Positions 30,971 through 40,859 of a stretch of DNA of 64,000 nucleotides are shown in pieces; position 1 is the stretch's first letter; each line of letters opens with the position of its first letter. A program made the translations under genes and the position numbers. The stretch comes from Chrysoperla carnea (Eukaryota > Arthropoda > Insecta > Neuroptera > Chrysopidae), in the NCBI RefSeq assembly GCF_905475395.1, contig NC_058342.1, positions 529,001-593,000 of the forward strand. Reading direction: 5' to 3'. Below the pieces are notes generated by a model that saw only the letters and a list, made by a program, of their open reading frames with translations, was not told the origin of the DNA and ran no database searches.

Positions 30971-31681
30971 TTATTTTTTATTTTTAACTATCTTGAATTT
31001 TTCCAAATAATCCAATTCCTTATTCATTAAAACTTTCAGACGCTGGACTAACTTTAAAGTGTTACTTTTTAATTTCCCAACAAAAATATTTTCAGTAGAT
31101 CCATAATACCTTACATCATGTAGAAATATTGAACCATCGACGAAATTAATATAAAAATATTTTACATTTTCAATGTAGTTGATACTAAAGAAATCGAGAA
31201 TTTCCATATTTATAATATGTAAAATTTTTGTGTTAATATTTACAACATTTTGTACATGCTGCTGAATATTAAACCGATCGTTAATACTTCGCCTTTTACG
31301 TTCACCCTTTAGATGGTCATATGTGGTGTCATCCAAAAGTTCATTGGGTTTCAACACTTCCATTAATTTTTTTAACGTATCCATTTGATTCTCATTTCTA
31401 GTAAAATTACTATTAAAAAAATCTCTCGAATTTTTCTCAAATGCGTCCGATACATTTATTAGGTCGGTTTCGTTTTTCGAATTATAAAAATTGTTATAAA
31501 CTTTTTGAATTGATCCATGATTTGTAATCGCCTGTATTTCCGAGTTTTGAATATTGTGTTGAACGGGATATACACTATCTAACAATGCATTCACTACACT
31601 GACGTTACTATTCTTTAAAAAAATGTAAAACAATGGCAGAGTAATTTTATAATAGTAATTTATAAAAGTGAAATTCGCCAT
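30971..31681 (-). CDS. Orphan protein with an ERKRR dibasic site (236 aa)
   Basis: An intact 236-codon ORF, convergent with the capsid gene. The N-terminus is hydrophobic (about residues 5-22) with a signal-peptide-like FYIFLK. About the middle it has GERKRR followed by SIND (near residue 133), which fits the R-X-K/R-R furin-type pattern. Thereafter the chain is rich in Asn, Ile, Phe and Tyr. No C-terminal membrane anchor is clear. I do not recognise the family. The layout loosely resembles a secreted or envelope-type precursor, but such a role is not demonstrated and the motif could be accidental. Confidence 0.5.
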   Translation of the reverse strand: MANFTFINYYYKITLPLFYIFLKNSNVSVVNALLDSVYPVQHNIQNSEIQAITNHGSIQKVYNNFYNSKNETDLINVSDAFEKNSRDFFNSNFTRNENQMDTLKKLMEVLKPNELLDDTTYDHLKGERKRRSINDRFNIQQHVQNVVNINTKILHIINMEILDFFSINYIENVKYFYINFVDGSIFLHDVRYYGSTENIFVGKLKSNTLKLVQRLKVLMNKELDYLEKFKIVKNKK

Positions 31682-32126
31682 AATTATACTATACTAGATA
31701 TAAAATTCCAATTTTCGTTGTTTAAATACTCTGAAAATATTGATCTATACTTACGTATTTGAACTTTTTGAATTGCAAACTTTGCAAAATTTTCTTGCGC
31801 GTTTGTAACCTTTTGTTCTTTTTATTTTTTTGCTGATGTAAGTTTATTTGTAGGAAAATTATTTTCTTAATTAAAACAAATCTTTTTTTTTTTCGTTTAT
31901 TATATGAACTAAAGAATACAATTACATAAAAAAATTATAATAACAATTTATTGGGATAAAAATATGATATTTCTTTTAAGATTATAAAAGCTAATTTTCC
32001 CCAAGATTGACCAATCATTTCAAGTGTATACTCAAGTTCAAAATAGGTGGTAGGATGTTTGTTTATCATTCGATATGTGTATACATTAATTTTTTTAATT
32101 ATTTGTTTTATGTCTACTTGAATTAA
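31682..32126. other. AT-rich interval in the Polinton
   Basis: 445 bases without a supported gene. Long A and T runs and a homopurine tract near 31885-31900; possibly regulatory DNA of the flanking minus-strand gene. Confidence 0.4.
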
Positions 32127-32504
32127 TTAATCAAAAATGGAAGACAACATACCACTTATTTCAAATATTTTAACAATTGATGTATTAGAATAAATTATTT
32201 TTTTATTAATTATCATAACTTTTTGCTTTTTTATTAAACAAAGTGTTATGGTTAGACCATTTACATCGAAACTTACATTTTCTTCTTCACCCATTGATGT
32301 AGGCGAATGTAAATACACCATTATATATGATTGCAATTCCAAAAACAAATACCACTGTTTTACATCCATAAATATTGAGTACTTTCTCGATGAAAATCTA
32401 ATCTTCTCTACCATAGAAGATGGATCAATACCAACGCCTATTGATCTTGATGGATTTAAAAAATATTTACGTTCCATTATCATTTTTGTTGTTGATGTTG
32501 ACAT
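32127..32504 (-). CDS. Orphan Polinton protein (125 aa)
   Basis: A 125-codon intact ORF opening MSTSTTKMIMERKYFLNPSRSIGVGIDPSS. The central part (RKYSIFMDVKQWYLFLELQSYIMVYLHSP) is helix-prone with aromatic residues. No motif for an enzyme, no membrane segment. The wording looks like a conserved small protein of Polinton-type elements, from memory only. It is followed on the same strand by the 65-codon gene about 60 bases away, so the two could be expressed together. Confidence 0.5.
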   Translation of the reverse strand: MSTSTTKMIMERKYFLNPSRSIGVGIDPSSMVEKIRFSSRKYSIFMDVKQWYLFLELQSYIMVYLHSPTSMGEEENVSFDVNGLTITLCLIKKQKVMIINKKIIYSNTSIVKIFEISGMLSSIFD

Positions 32505-32563
32505 CCATTAACAAATGATCCACATTCATTTTTTCTTGTAATTGTATTCAAATATGGTTGTTG

Positions 32564-32761
32564 TTATACAAACTCGAGATCAAATGAGCCATACTCATTT
32601 TCTCCCTTCACAATTAAATAAAGTGGTTGTGTTTCCAAAATTTTATCGACTTCTTCATTTTTTAATTTTTGATAACGATTTGGTAAAATAATCAATGAAT
32701 CTTCCAATTCTAACGTCCATTTACTACCAAATTTGGTTTTATATGATAGAATAAACTGCAC
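32564..32761 (-). CDS. Small orphan protein, possible OB-fold (65 aa)
   Basis: 65 codons, beta-rich pattern (FGSKWTLELEDSLIILPNRY, then QPLYLIVKG). Such a short beta barrel-like sequence with ILPxR would suit a single-strand DNA-binding protein; this is inference from shape. It is the rightmost gene of the Polinton block before the Penelope-like fragment. Confidence 0.4.
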   Translation of the reverse strand: MQFILSYKTKFGSKWTLELEDSLIILPNRYQKLKNEEVDKILETQPLYLIVKGENEYGSFDLEFV

Positions 32762-32949
32762 TTAATACTTTTTATTCACTTCTAAATCTTTAAATTTAGA
32801 AAATGATTTCAACGTATTATATTGATTTAAAATTGATGACATTTTTTTTGTATTTTTTTTAAAATAACAATAGTTTGCTTCACTGATTTGAAGAATAATA
32901 AAAAATTTTTTCTTAAATTAATCAATTATATACTCCTTTAATAATATTT
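32762..32949. other. AT-rich end of the Polinton block
   Basis: AT-rich with no gene. The Polinton terminal inverted repeat would be expected about here, but no match to the left side was seen, so the end is probably lost. Confidence 0.35.
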
Positions 32950-34030
32950 TTTGTGACGTTAAGTCCGTTGTTGGCAGAGATATTCATGGCGAATTTCGAA
33001 GCAAATAGAGTAATCAATATTCCATTAGCCAAGCAGCACATCATATGTTGGTACCGGTATGTAGATGATGTCTTTGTTTGTTGCGATGGCTCAAACAGAC
33101 AGTTGGATAATTTCGTCGAACACATAAATTCATTGAACCCCAAAATACAATTCTCAACTGAGAACGAGTTGGAAGATACCCTATGCTTTCTTGACCTAAA
33201 AATTAAAAAAATGGGTAATAGATTGGTTTTTGATGTATATAGAAAACCCACTTTTACTGATACAACTATCCCGGCAGATTCACTTCACCATCCTGTTCAA
33301 AAAATGGCCGCCTTCAATTCCATGATACATCGAGCCCTTAGCCTGCCGCTATCTCAAGCCAACCTAAAAAAGGAGATAGAAACCATCACTCAAATAGCTA
33401 CTAACAACGGGTTTGATCGACAACTTATTCATCAAATATTAAAAAGAAGGACGAATAATATCGCAAAAAGGGCCATTTATTCCACAAAGGATAAGGAATC
33501 CATTAGATACAATTCCATTACATATTATGGAAAAATATCGGTAAAAATCGGTAATATTTTGAGCTCATACAACATAAAACCTGCTTTCAAACCACCGGTG
33601 AAATTGGGCAATATTATAATAAATAACAAATCCAAAATTGATAAAGAGAAGCAGTCGGGTATATACCAATTATCCTGTTTGGGGTGTGAAGGGGTTTATG
33701 TCGGGCAAACGGGAAGAAGTTTCCATATTCGAGAACGTGAACACCTGCGTTGTTTCAGAAACAACAAAGATGCATCTACTTTCGCCACACATTTGCTGGA
33801 GACAGGACATCACCCCAATGCAAAAATGGACATTCTACACATAACTGAAAAGGGTTGTAGGATGAATGTATTGGAGGGATTGGAAATTTATAAATGTTCC
33901 AAAAGGCCTAATACATTACTTAATGACCAAAAGGATGCTTATTATTCATCATTGTTTTCTGCGCTGACTTAACATTTACAATCTTCTAGTCATTAGTTTT
34001 AATTATTATAAGTTTTAAATTAAATTCTTT
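32950..34030 (+). mobile_element. Penelope-like element, 5'-truncated
   Basis: The coding part begins at the RT motif (LSPLLAEIFM) just inside the palm and ends with a GIY-YIG endonuclease. The sequence before the motif is unrelated AT-rich DNA, so the copy is truncated at its 5' end. The 3' end is not sharply defined; it fades into AT-rich DNA at about 34030. Confidence 0.82.
32953..33972 (+). pseudogene. Penelope-like RT (partial) fused to GIY-YIG endonuclease
   Basis: A 339-codon open frame without its N-terminal half. Visible: LSPLLAEIFM, the catalytic YVDD box (RYVDDVFV), FDVYRKPTFTDTTI (the thumb block), and a C-terminal GIY-YIG domain with GIYQL...GVYVGQTGRS...EREH...HLLETGH. Penelope-like elements use this pairing, the endonuclease nicking the target. 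The frame is clean. Full proteins are usually near 800 residues, so less than half is left. Confidence 0.85.
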
Positions 34031-34557
34031 TTAACCCATTTTAGATTTATTTATATTTATGTTTATATTGTTTTGTTTTTAAATTAATATCACCTGATAT
34101 TGCGTCACAATAAGTTTAGTATAAAAAAAGGTGTACAACGTAATATTGTTTACTGTTTTGATAATGGTTGAATAAGCCGAAACAGCTGTTAACATATTTT
34201 TAACAATAAATTGATAAGTGGATTTTGCTAAACAATTTTGTTTTATTTTAAAATTAAAAATGTACTTCCACAAATTAACGCTCTCAACAATTAATTGATA
34301 AAAATAATATTGATATATTAATTTAAAAATGTCGACAAATAATAAAAAACATATAAATTTTAAATGCTATTAAAAACATTTTATATTTATTTTTTTCTTA
34401 TATTTGGCGTAAAACATTCATATATAAATAATTTTCATAAAAATTTTATTTATCAATTTAATTAAATATGAAAAAATAAATTTTCTTTTTTAATAATTGA
34501 TAAATTTCTTTTTCAAAAAAAAAAATTATATGTAAAATAATCTTTTATTTATTAATA
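34031..34557. other. AT-rich interval, possible ITS2 remnant
   Basis: About 530 bases, very AT-rich, no gene. Because it lies immediately downstream of the minus-strand 5.8S gene it may include a remnant of ITS2, but the continuation into 28S is absent. Confidence 0.35.
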
Positions 34558-34720
34558 TAATGTATACGACCCTCAGCCAGATGTGGTCCGGGAACAGTAT
34601 CCAAGGACCGCAATGTGCGTTCGAAATGTCAATGTTCATGTGTCCTGCAGTTCACAAGTTGACGCACAATTAGCTGCGTTCTTCATCGACCCACGAGCCA
34701 AGTGATCCACCGTCCAGGGT
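34558..34720 (-). rRNA. 5.8S: 5.8S rRNA
   Basis: Clear 5.8S complement. Read on the minus strand, it has the conserved GGATCACTTGGCTCGTGGG start region, GATGAAGAACGCAGC, and the CATTGCGG/ACTGTTCCCGGACCAC end. About 163 bases, full length. Upstream (higher coordinates) it is joined by ITS1 to the 18S. The usual 28S downstream is not found next to it, so this unit is broken. Confidence 0.92.
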
Positions 34721-35644
34721 AATCTTTTTAAATTTTAAATGTAAGTATTATTATTAATAATAATCTTTATTTTTTTATATAAAAAAATAAAATTATTAAT
34801 TTATATCTTTATAAATTTTTTTAAAATAAAAAATTTTTCTACAATATAAATTATATATTTTATTTTAAACATATATATAAAATTAAAGATATTATGATAT
34901 TAATAAATATATACATAACATTTTTGATATTTTTGTTAGTGCTAGCTAGATTTAATAATTAATATTTGGTATATTTTATAGAAATGTATTTTTTTTTTTT
35001 TTTTTTTTAATTATTTTCTACATAAATATATATAATATTAATATGATACAAAACAAATGGGTTTGTTTTTAACATAATAATTTAAAAAAAGAAAAAAAAA
35101 GAAATATCAAGACAAAATATAAAGAAATTTAAATTTAAAATAAATTTTATTCTTTAAAAAAAATTTATCTTGTGTTTTCTTTATTTTTATTATATAACAT
35201 AGAAAAATAAAAGTATAGATTATATCAATTATAATTTTATTTTTCTTAATAGAGATTATATAAATATAAACAAATAATTTCAATATATTCTATTTTTAAT
35301 TTCACTTTTTTATAAGAGAAATTATTTATAGATTTTATTAATTAATTTTTGTTTAATAATAATAATATTGAATATAAAAATATTTTACATATAACAAAAA
35401 TATTATTAATATTTATATAATATTCTCTATATTATATACAGATATATTATGTGTATAGAAAAAGTTTGGCTTATTACTTTAATATGCTATCATAACCAAA
35501 ATGTATCTCTTTTAACACATTATATATTTTGAGAAAATTACATATTAATATGTTATTTTGTTAAAAAAAAATATTTCTTATCAATAATATTTTTATTTTT
35601 AGAATATTTAAAAACAATACAAAAAATATATTTTATATATATCG
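34721..35644 (-). other. ITS1 of the rDNA unit
   Basis: About 920 bases of extremely AT-rich spacer between 18S and 5.8S, with no gene. Its AT bias matches the AT-rich expansion segments of the 18S here. Confidence 0.75.
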
Positions 35645-35649
35645 TTAAC

Positions 35650-35703
<54 letters not shown>

Positions 35704-35805
35704 AATGATCAAGTTTGGTCATCTTCCCAGCAACATCGGCAATATCAGAAATATTGCCGCGTACCAGTCCGAAGACCTCACTAAATCATTCAACCGGTAG
35801 TAGAA

Positions 35806-35836
<31 letters not shown>

Positions 35837-36460
35837 ATCAACGCGAGCTTATGACTCGCGCGTACTGGGAATTCCTCGTTCATGGGGAACAATTGCAAGC
35901 CCCAATCCCTAGCACGAAGGAGGTTCAGCGGCTTACCCGGACCTTTCGGCCTAGGAGGACACGCTGTTTCCTTCAGTGTAGCGCGCGTGCGGCCCAGAAC
36001 ATCTAAGGGCATCACAGACCTGTTATTGCTCAATCTCGTGCGGCTAGAATGCCGCCTGTCCCTCTACGAAGAATTATTTGTACGCCGGCAGTAAAAACCA
36101 CATCAAAAAACTGCGTACCCATACACCATAACATATGCAACATAAAGCACAATATATACAAAATATAATCTTGATCGTTAAATCTCAAAAATACATGCAT
36201 ATATAAATACAATACATAACACACATGAAAATGAATGAAATGGGAAACAAACAGCCGATGGGCCTTGAGATGCCGGTAAAGTACGTCTATTTAGCAGGCT
36301 AGAGTCTCGTTCGTTATCGGAATTAACCAAACAAATCGCTCCACCAACTAAGAACGGCCATGCACCACCACCCACCGAATCAAGAAAGAGCTCTCAAACG
36401 GTCAATCCTTCCGGTGTCCGGGCCTGGTTAGGTTTCCCGTGTTGAGTCAAATTAACCCGC

Positions 36461-36509
<49 letters not shown>

Positions 36510-37806
36510 TTTGCAACCATACTTCCCCCGGAACCCAAAAGCTTTGGTTTCCCGGAAGCTGCCCGCCGAGTCATCGGAGGAACTTCGGCGGATCGCCAGT
36601 TGGCATCGTTTATGGTTAGAACTAGAGCGGTATCTGATCGCCTTCGAACCTCTAACTTTCGTTCTTGATCAATCAAAACATTTTTGGCAAATGTTTTCGC
36701 TTCTGTCCGTCTTGCGACGATCGAAGAATTTTACCTCTAACGTCGCAATATGAATGCCCCCATCTGTCCGTATTAATCATTACCTCGGAGTTCCGAAAAC
36801 CAACAAAATAGAACCGAGGTCCTATTCCATTATTCCATGCACACAATATTCAGGCAAAATTTGAGCCTGCCTTAAGCACTATAATTTGTTCAAAGTAAAC
36901 GTACCGGCCCACCTCGACACTCAATTAAGAGCACCGCGACGGGATTGCAATTGGGGGCTGCCACCGCTCTTAACGGTTAAACACTTACGACAAATTACAT
37001 AATAAAAATATATATAATGCATTAAATAAATAATAACACTAAAATATACTTTATACATAATCTGTACCACCCACCGGTAGGACGTCCCACATTACATGCT
37101 AGTTAAACAATGCGAGCATTGAACCAACAGTGCAGGACACAGATTCGACTACGAGCTTTTTAACCGCAACAACTTTAATATACGCTATTGGAGCTGGAAT
37201 TACCGCGGCTGCTGGCACCAGACTTGCCCTTCAATGGATCCTCGTTAAAGGATTTAAAGTGTACTCATTCCGATTAAGGGGCCTCGGATGAGTCCCGTAT
37301 CGTTATTTTTCGTCACTACCTCCCCGTGCCGGGAGTGGGTAATTTGCGCGCCTGCTGCCTTCCTTGGATGTGGTAGCCGTTTCTCAGGCTCCCTCTCCGG
37401 AATCGAACCCTGATTCCCCGTTAACCGTTACAACCATGGTAGGCGCAGAACCTACCATCGACAGTTGATAAGGCAGACATTTGAAAGATGCGTCGCCGGT
37501 ACGCTGACCGTGCGATCAGCTTAAAGTTATTCAGAGTTACCAAATTCGAAACGATGCAAATTAAAAATTTACACCGATTGGTTTTGATCTAATAAAAGCA
37601 TTCCTTCCATCTCTGGTCGGAACTCTGTTTGCATGTATTAGCTCTAGAATTACCACAGTTATCCAAGTAAATGTGGGTACGATCTAAGGAACCATAACTG
37701 ATATAATGAGCCTTTCGCGGTTTCACCTTAATTTGGCTTGTACTGAGACATGCATGGCTTAATCTTTGAGACAAGCATATGACTACTGGCAGGATCAACC
37801 AGGGAA
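35645..37806 (-). rRNA. 18S: 18S rRNA, copy 1 (complete)
   Basis: Complement of the complete small-subunit gene. The 3' end (GGATCCTTCCGC-type end) is at about 35645 and the 5' end (CCTGGTTGATCCTGCCAG complement) near 37806. About 2160 bases, longer than the ~1900 of many insects because of AT-rich insertions at about 36088-36240 (V7 region) and 36995-37065 (V4 region). Conserved cores such as GTAATTCCAGCTCC and GGTTTTGATC are present. Its 5' end abuts 28S sequence directly, without an external transcribed spacer. Confidence 0.92.
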
Positions 37807-38100
37807 TAAACATCACTCTTATACGCTTGGTTCAAGAACACCATGACATTTGTAATCGGTTAAAGGATTAACAAAGCATGCGATCCGCCTTATCGAGTAA
37901 GTAAAGAAACGTTGAAAGTAGTGGTATTTCACCTGCGATATATACCCAAAAATGAAATATATATCTCCCACTTATGCTACACCTCTCATGTCTCCTTACA
38001 ATGCCAGACTACAGTCAAGCTCAACAGGGTCTTCTATCCCCGCTAATTTTTTCAAGCCCGTTCCCTTGGCAGTGGTTTCGCTAGATAGAAGATATGAACA
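37807..38100 (-). rRNA. 28S: 28S rRNA fragment downstream of the R1 site (3' flank of copy C)
   Basis: 28S from the R1 target towards the 3' end, with the GCGAAACCACTGCCAAGGGAAC core, TAGTCTGGCATTG and the GAAATACCACTAC core. It is cut at a GAGTGATGTTT end directly fused to the 18S 5' end. The target duplicate next to R1 (38087-38100) has three mismatches, implying age. Confidence 0.88.
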
Positions 38101-39527
38101 TTGAAGAAGCAAAGTTTTACGTGAGGTACCTGCTATTTTAGCCTTACCCTCACGCCCCCCATGGGGACGGGATTGAGATACGCTCAATCAGCGCGCCGAG
38201 AGTTAATTGCCAACGGCTACCAAACCTTCCTTTCGGTGTAAGCCTACGGAAGCCCTTTAGTGAAGAGCACGTCCTACTTAAAGCACTTGGGACTCTGCAG
38301 GTCCCCACCCGAGCAGAGGCAGAAGCCAGAAGCTGCTCACCCACCGATACAAGGTAGGCAGGAGTGCTTCCTCAACTGAAGGTCTCAGCAGGCCTGCGCC
38401 ACCCCCTCTAGCTTGCGATGTAAGCTCTAACACACTGCCCCCACAAGTCCGTCCTCAATTCACTTGCACACACACAGGCAGTGGAAACACCCTGTGTATG
38501 GGGCTTGGACGCAAGTGACCCATGGTACCCAATTGACCGCCTGGGTTCGGCGTTGTCCCTGAAACATGCCTTGTTTTGTTATTATACACATGACATTTTA
38601 ACAAAGTTTAAAATCCAGGTGAAGCCGAGTCCCCCACACATAAGGACCAGGTGAAGCCTGACCCTCAACGACTCTATCCCGCCCCAGATAGATTAAAAGA
38701 TAGCCCCTGGTTAAGAATAAAAGGAAGAAACAGATAAGACTCCGACAATGGAAACATTGTCGGACTAACGCCACGACAAAAAGAACGGGCACGCCCCGAC
38801 GCCACGCCCCGAAACAGCGCCAGCACCTGTAACTACTAAAAATTGTCGTGCCTTCTGACAAGAGGCACGACAACACGAAGAACACAGCACAGAAACATCA
38901 CCAATTTGGACTGCAACTCGTCCAGTCGGACAGGGACAGTCATACATGCACCATCAGTTTCCAACAGCTACCTCTTCGCCTTGTTGTGCCCCAGCAAGCC
39001 ATCGAGTGCGTAGGGCAAAAGCCCTATGCAAAAACTCCCTGAAGCACTTGCGGCTACTTGTGGTAGCCAGGACCCAATCAAAATGCCAAGAACCCCCCTC
39101 CCAGTAAATGGACATGTCATCCAGTTTCCGGAAGCGGTCGTATGCTCCGCAATCGCACAATAAGTACACTGCATCCTCACATTCAGCACCGCAGTAGCAA
39201 CCTGGATTGTCCGCCAAACGCCTCACAAAGAGGTGGCCGCAAAGTCGTCCGTCACACGTCACACGGCCCCTCCCCGTCTGGCACCACCTCTCCTGCCACC
39301 GAACAACCGCCCTCTCGTTTATGAGAGTTTGGAGTTCGGCCCTACTCATCGCCCCAACCTCTTCATTAGTGAGCAGATCAAGCTCCCCAAAGCGGTAACC
39401 CCTTCTTAGTTTGAAGGGGCCTGCCCTCCTCAATACTTCGAGGTCCCATCCCACCGAGCACCTGAAGGGCCTCGGTCGAGACCGTCCGACACACCCTGAG
39501 TGCCCCATAGAGAACAACTCGCTGTGC
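38101..39527 (-). mobile_element. R1: R1 copy C (5'-truncated, in its 28S site)
   Basis: 1427 bases: the 3' UTR and the last part of ORF2. The right edge sits on the R1 target (AGTGGATAGGGACA, one change) and 28S continues on both sides, so it is a bona fide R1 insertion, truncated at its 5' end. The three 3' UTR hairpins are kept (about 38740, none clear for hairpin 2, and 38843-38873). Confidence 0.9.
38954..39517 (-). pseudogene. R1 copy C ORF2 C-terminus
   Basis: The end of ORF2 after the palm. The DLEVLRRAGPFKLRRGYRFGELDLL region and the C-terminal Cys/His finger (CYCGAECEDAVYLLCDCGAYDRF) are present. No catalytic core remains; a frameshift lies near 39440. A short stretch between 39250 and 39270 is deleted relative to copy A. 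Confidence 0.82.
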
Positions 39528-39543
39528 AGTGGATAGGGACAGT

Positions 39544-39589
<46 letters not shown>

Positions 39590-39601
39590 AGCATTTGGCT
39601 A
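39528..39601 (-). rRNA. 28S: 28S fragment between R1 and R2 sites
   Basis: 74 bases, TAGCCAAATGCTTCG through GTCCCTATCCACT, equal to the known spacing between the R2 and R1 target sites. It proves that R2 copy C and R1 copy C inserted into the same 28S gene. Confidence 0.92.
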
Positions 39602-40354
39602 TTTGTCCGGACTAAAAGTTCTGATACCCCCAGACGACTATATATATAAAGAAGCTGGGTGAACTAATCGCCGGCCTTGCGCTCGAGAGCTAACGCACTT
39701 TTGACACACAGAGTGATAAAAGTCACTTAGTCTCGATGAAAAATTTTGGAATAATAAAACACAGGATCGGAGCAACATCAAGTTCCTGCAGAGCGCCTGT
39801 AGAGGAAGTGGTCGTTCTGTGGTCCACTCGAAGCAACATGTCAGTCATCCTATGACACGAAATGTGCTAGTAATGAAACCCAACTATCCGAGCCTGGCGT
39901 CTCTCCCCTAAAACGATAAGACAGAGACGCCAATCAGCAGACGGAAGGTGGCTGCATATATACTTCCCCTTCTACACGACAATGATCGTAATTTTATAGG
40001 ATCAGTCGTTGATCCACTATGGTGGCTACCCTGGTATTTCGCAAACCAAAGTTTGCGAGCGTACCGGGTCAATGGATGTTTCCAATGGGCACCCACAGTG
40101 CGAGGCAAAACACTTAGGTTTATCTAAGCAAGAGGAAAAACACTTAGGTCTACCTCCTTCATATTGGGCTGCTAATGACCATGACCCACCACTGACTCTA
40201 TTTCGTCATGGCCATACGGTAGAATCCCACATAAACAGCCACATCCCCGGCAGACGGTCGACAGGCCCAGGTGAAGCTCATTGTGTAACAGGATGGAGTC
40301 AATGGAAACTATGAGACACAAGATTGTTCTGTGTACCATAGGTACTATGTGCGT

Positions 40355-40680
40355 AAGTAGTGAGCGGAGCTAAGATGTTATAAACTTAATATAGTTACGC
40401 TCCACAACAGTAACAGCTATAAATCAGCAAAATCCGGATCGATATGATTAATTCCCAAAGCAATTAAGCATAGCGATCAGTCATTTGGTTGAAGCGTACC
40501 CAATTCATATGTGATCCTCGTAATGCGCATTCAAAGATGGTACTGAGGGTCCTACGGCCTACACCTAAGCCCATGAACACCCCAGCAGAAAGCGCGGACC
40601 AAATACCCCGATATGAAGCTGTTACGCTATAAAACGAAACGTGTTCTACAGATTATTCAGCTGACACCAACTCCGAGAGT
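40355..40680. mobile_element. Unclassified ~325-bp insertion inside R2 copy C
   Basis: Copy B reads continuously ...TATGTGCG|GTACAGTAGTCC... (about 18710-18725), whereas copy C holds about 325 bases between ATGTGCG and TACAGTAGTCC. The insert has no inverted ends that I can see and no coding sequence. A displaced part of R2 or a small transposon are both possible. Confidence 0.5.
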
Positions 40681-40859
40681 TTACAGTAGTCCTTATATTT
40701 CGATACTTTGCGCCGATGTGATTCATCCAAATCCACCACCATCTACAGAACCATGCAGAGCTTTTGCCATGGTGTTATTCACAATCACTTTCGAGGTCAA
40801 TTGTACACCATAACCTCGCGCGAACACCACTCGAGCTGATTACAAACCAACCACGAGCG

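Larger units (their letters stand above)
19578..32949. mobile_element. Maverick/Polinton (adintovirus-like) provirus, decayed
   Basis: A block carrying the hallmark gene set: protein-primed family B DNA polymerase, retrovirus-type integrase with chromodomain, A32/FtsK-like packaging ATPase, adenain-like protease, penton-like and double-jelly-roll capsid proteins, and a PLA2-domain protein. The left group is plus (PolB), the centre minus (integrase to ATPase), then plus (PLA2 to major capsid), then minus (three orphans). No terminal inverted repeats are seen: the left edge is cut into R2 copy B and the right edge into a Penelope-like fragment. Base composition is much more AT-rich than the R1 and R2 sequences. 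It is an ancient or fragmented copy, since several genes are disabled. Confidence 0.9.

Noticed and set aside
19578..32949. Whole Polinton considered as a recent intact virus
   Set aside because: Several key genes carry stops, frameshifts, a deletion or a missing catalytic residue, and both ends are lost.
35719..37816. Several open reading frames inside the 18S, such as a 104-codon one on the minus strand
   Set aside because: They lie wholly within conserved rRNA sequence and show no protein-like conservation.
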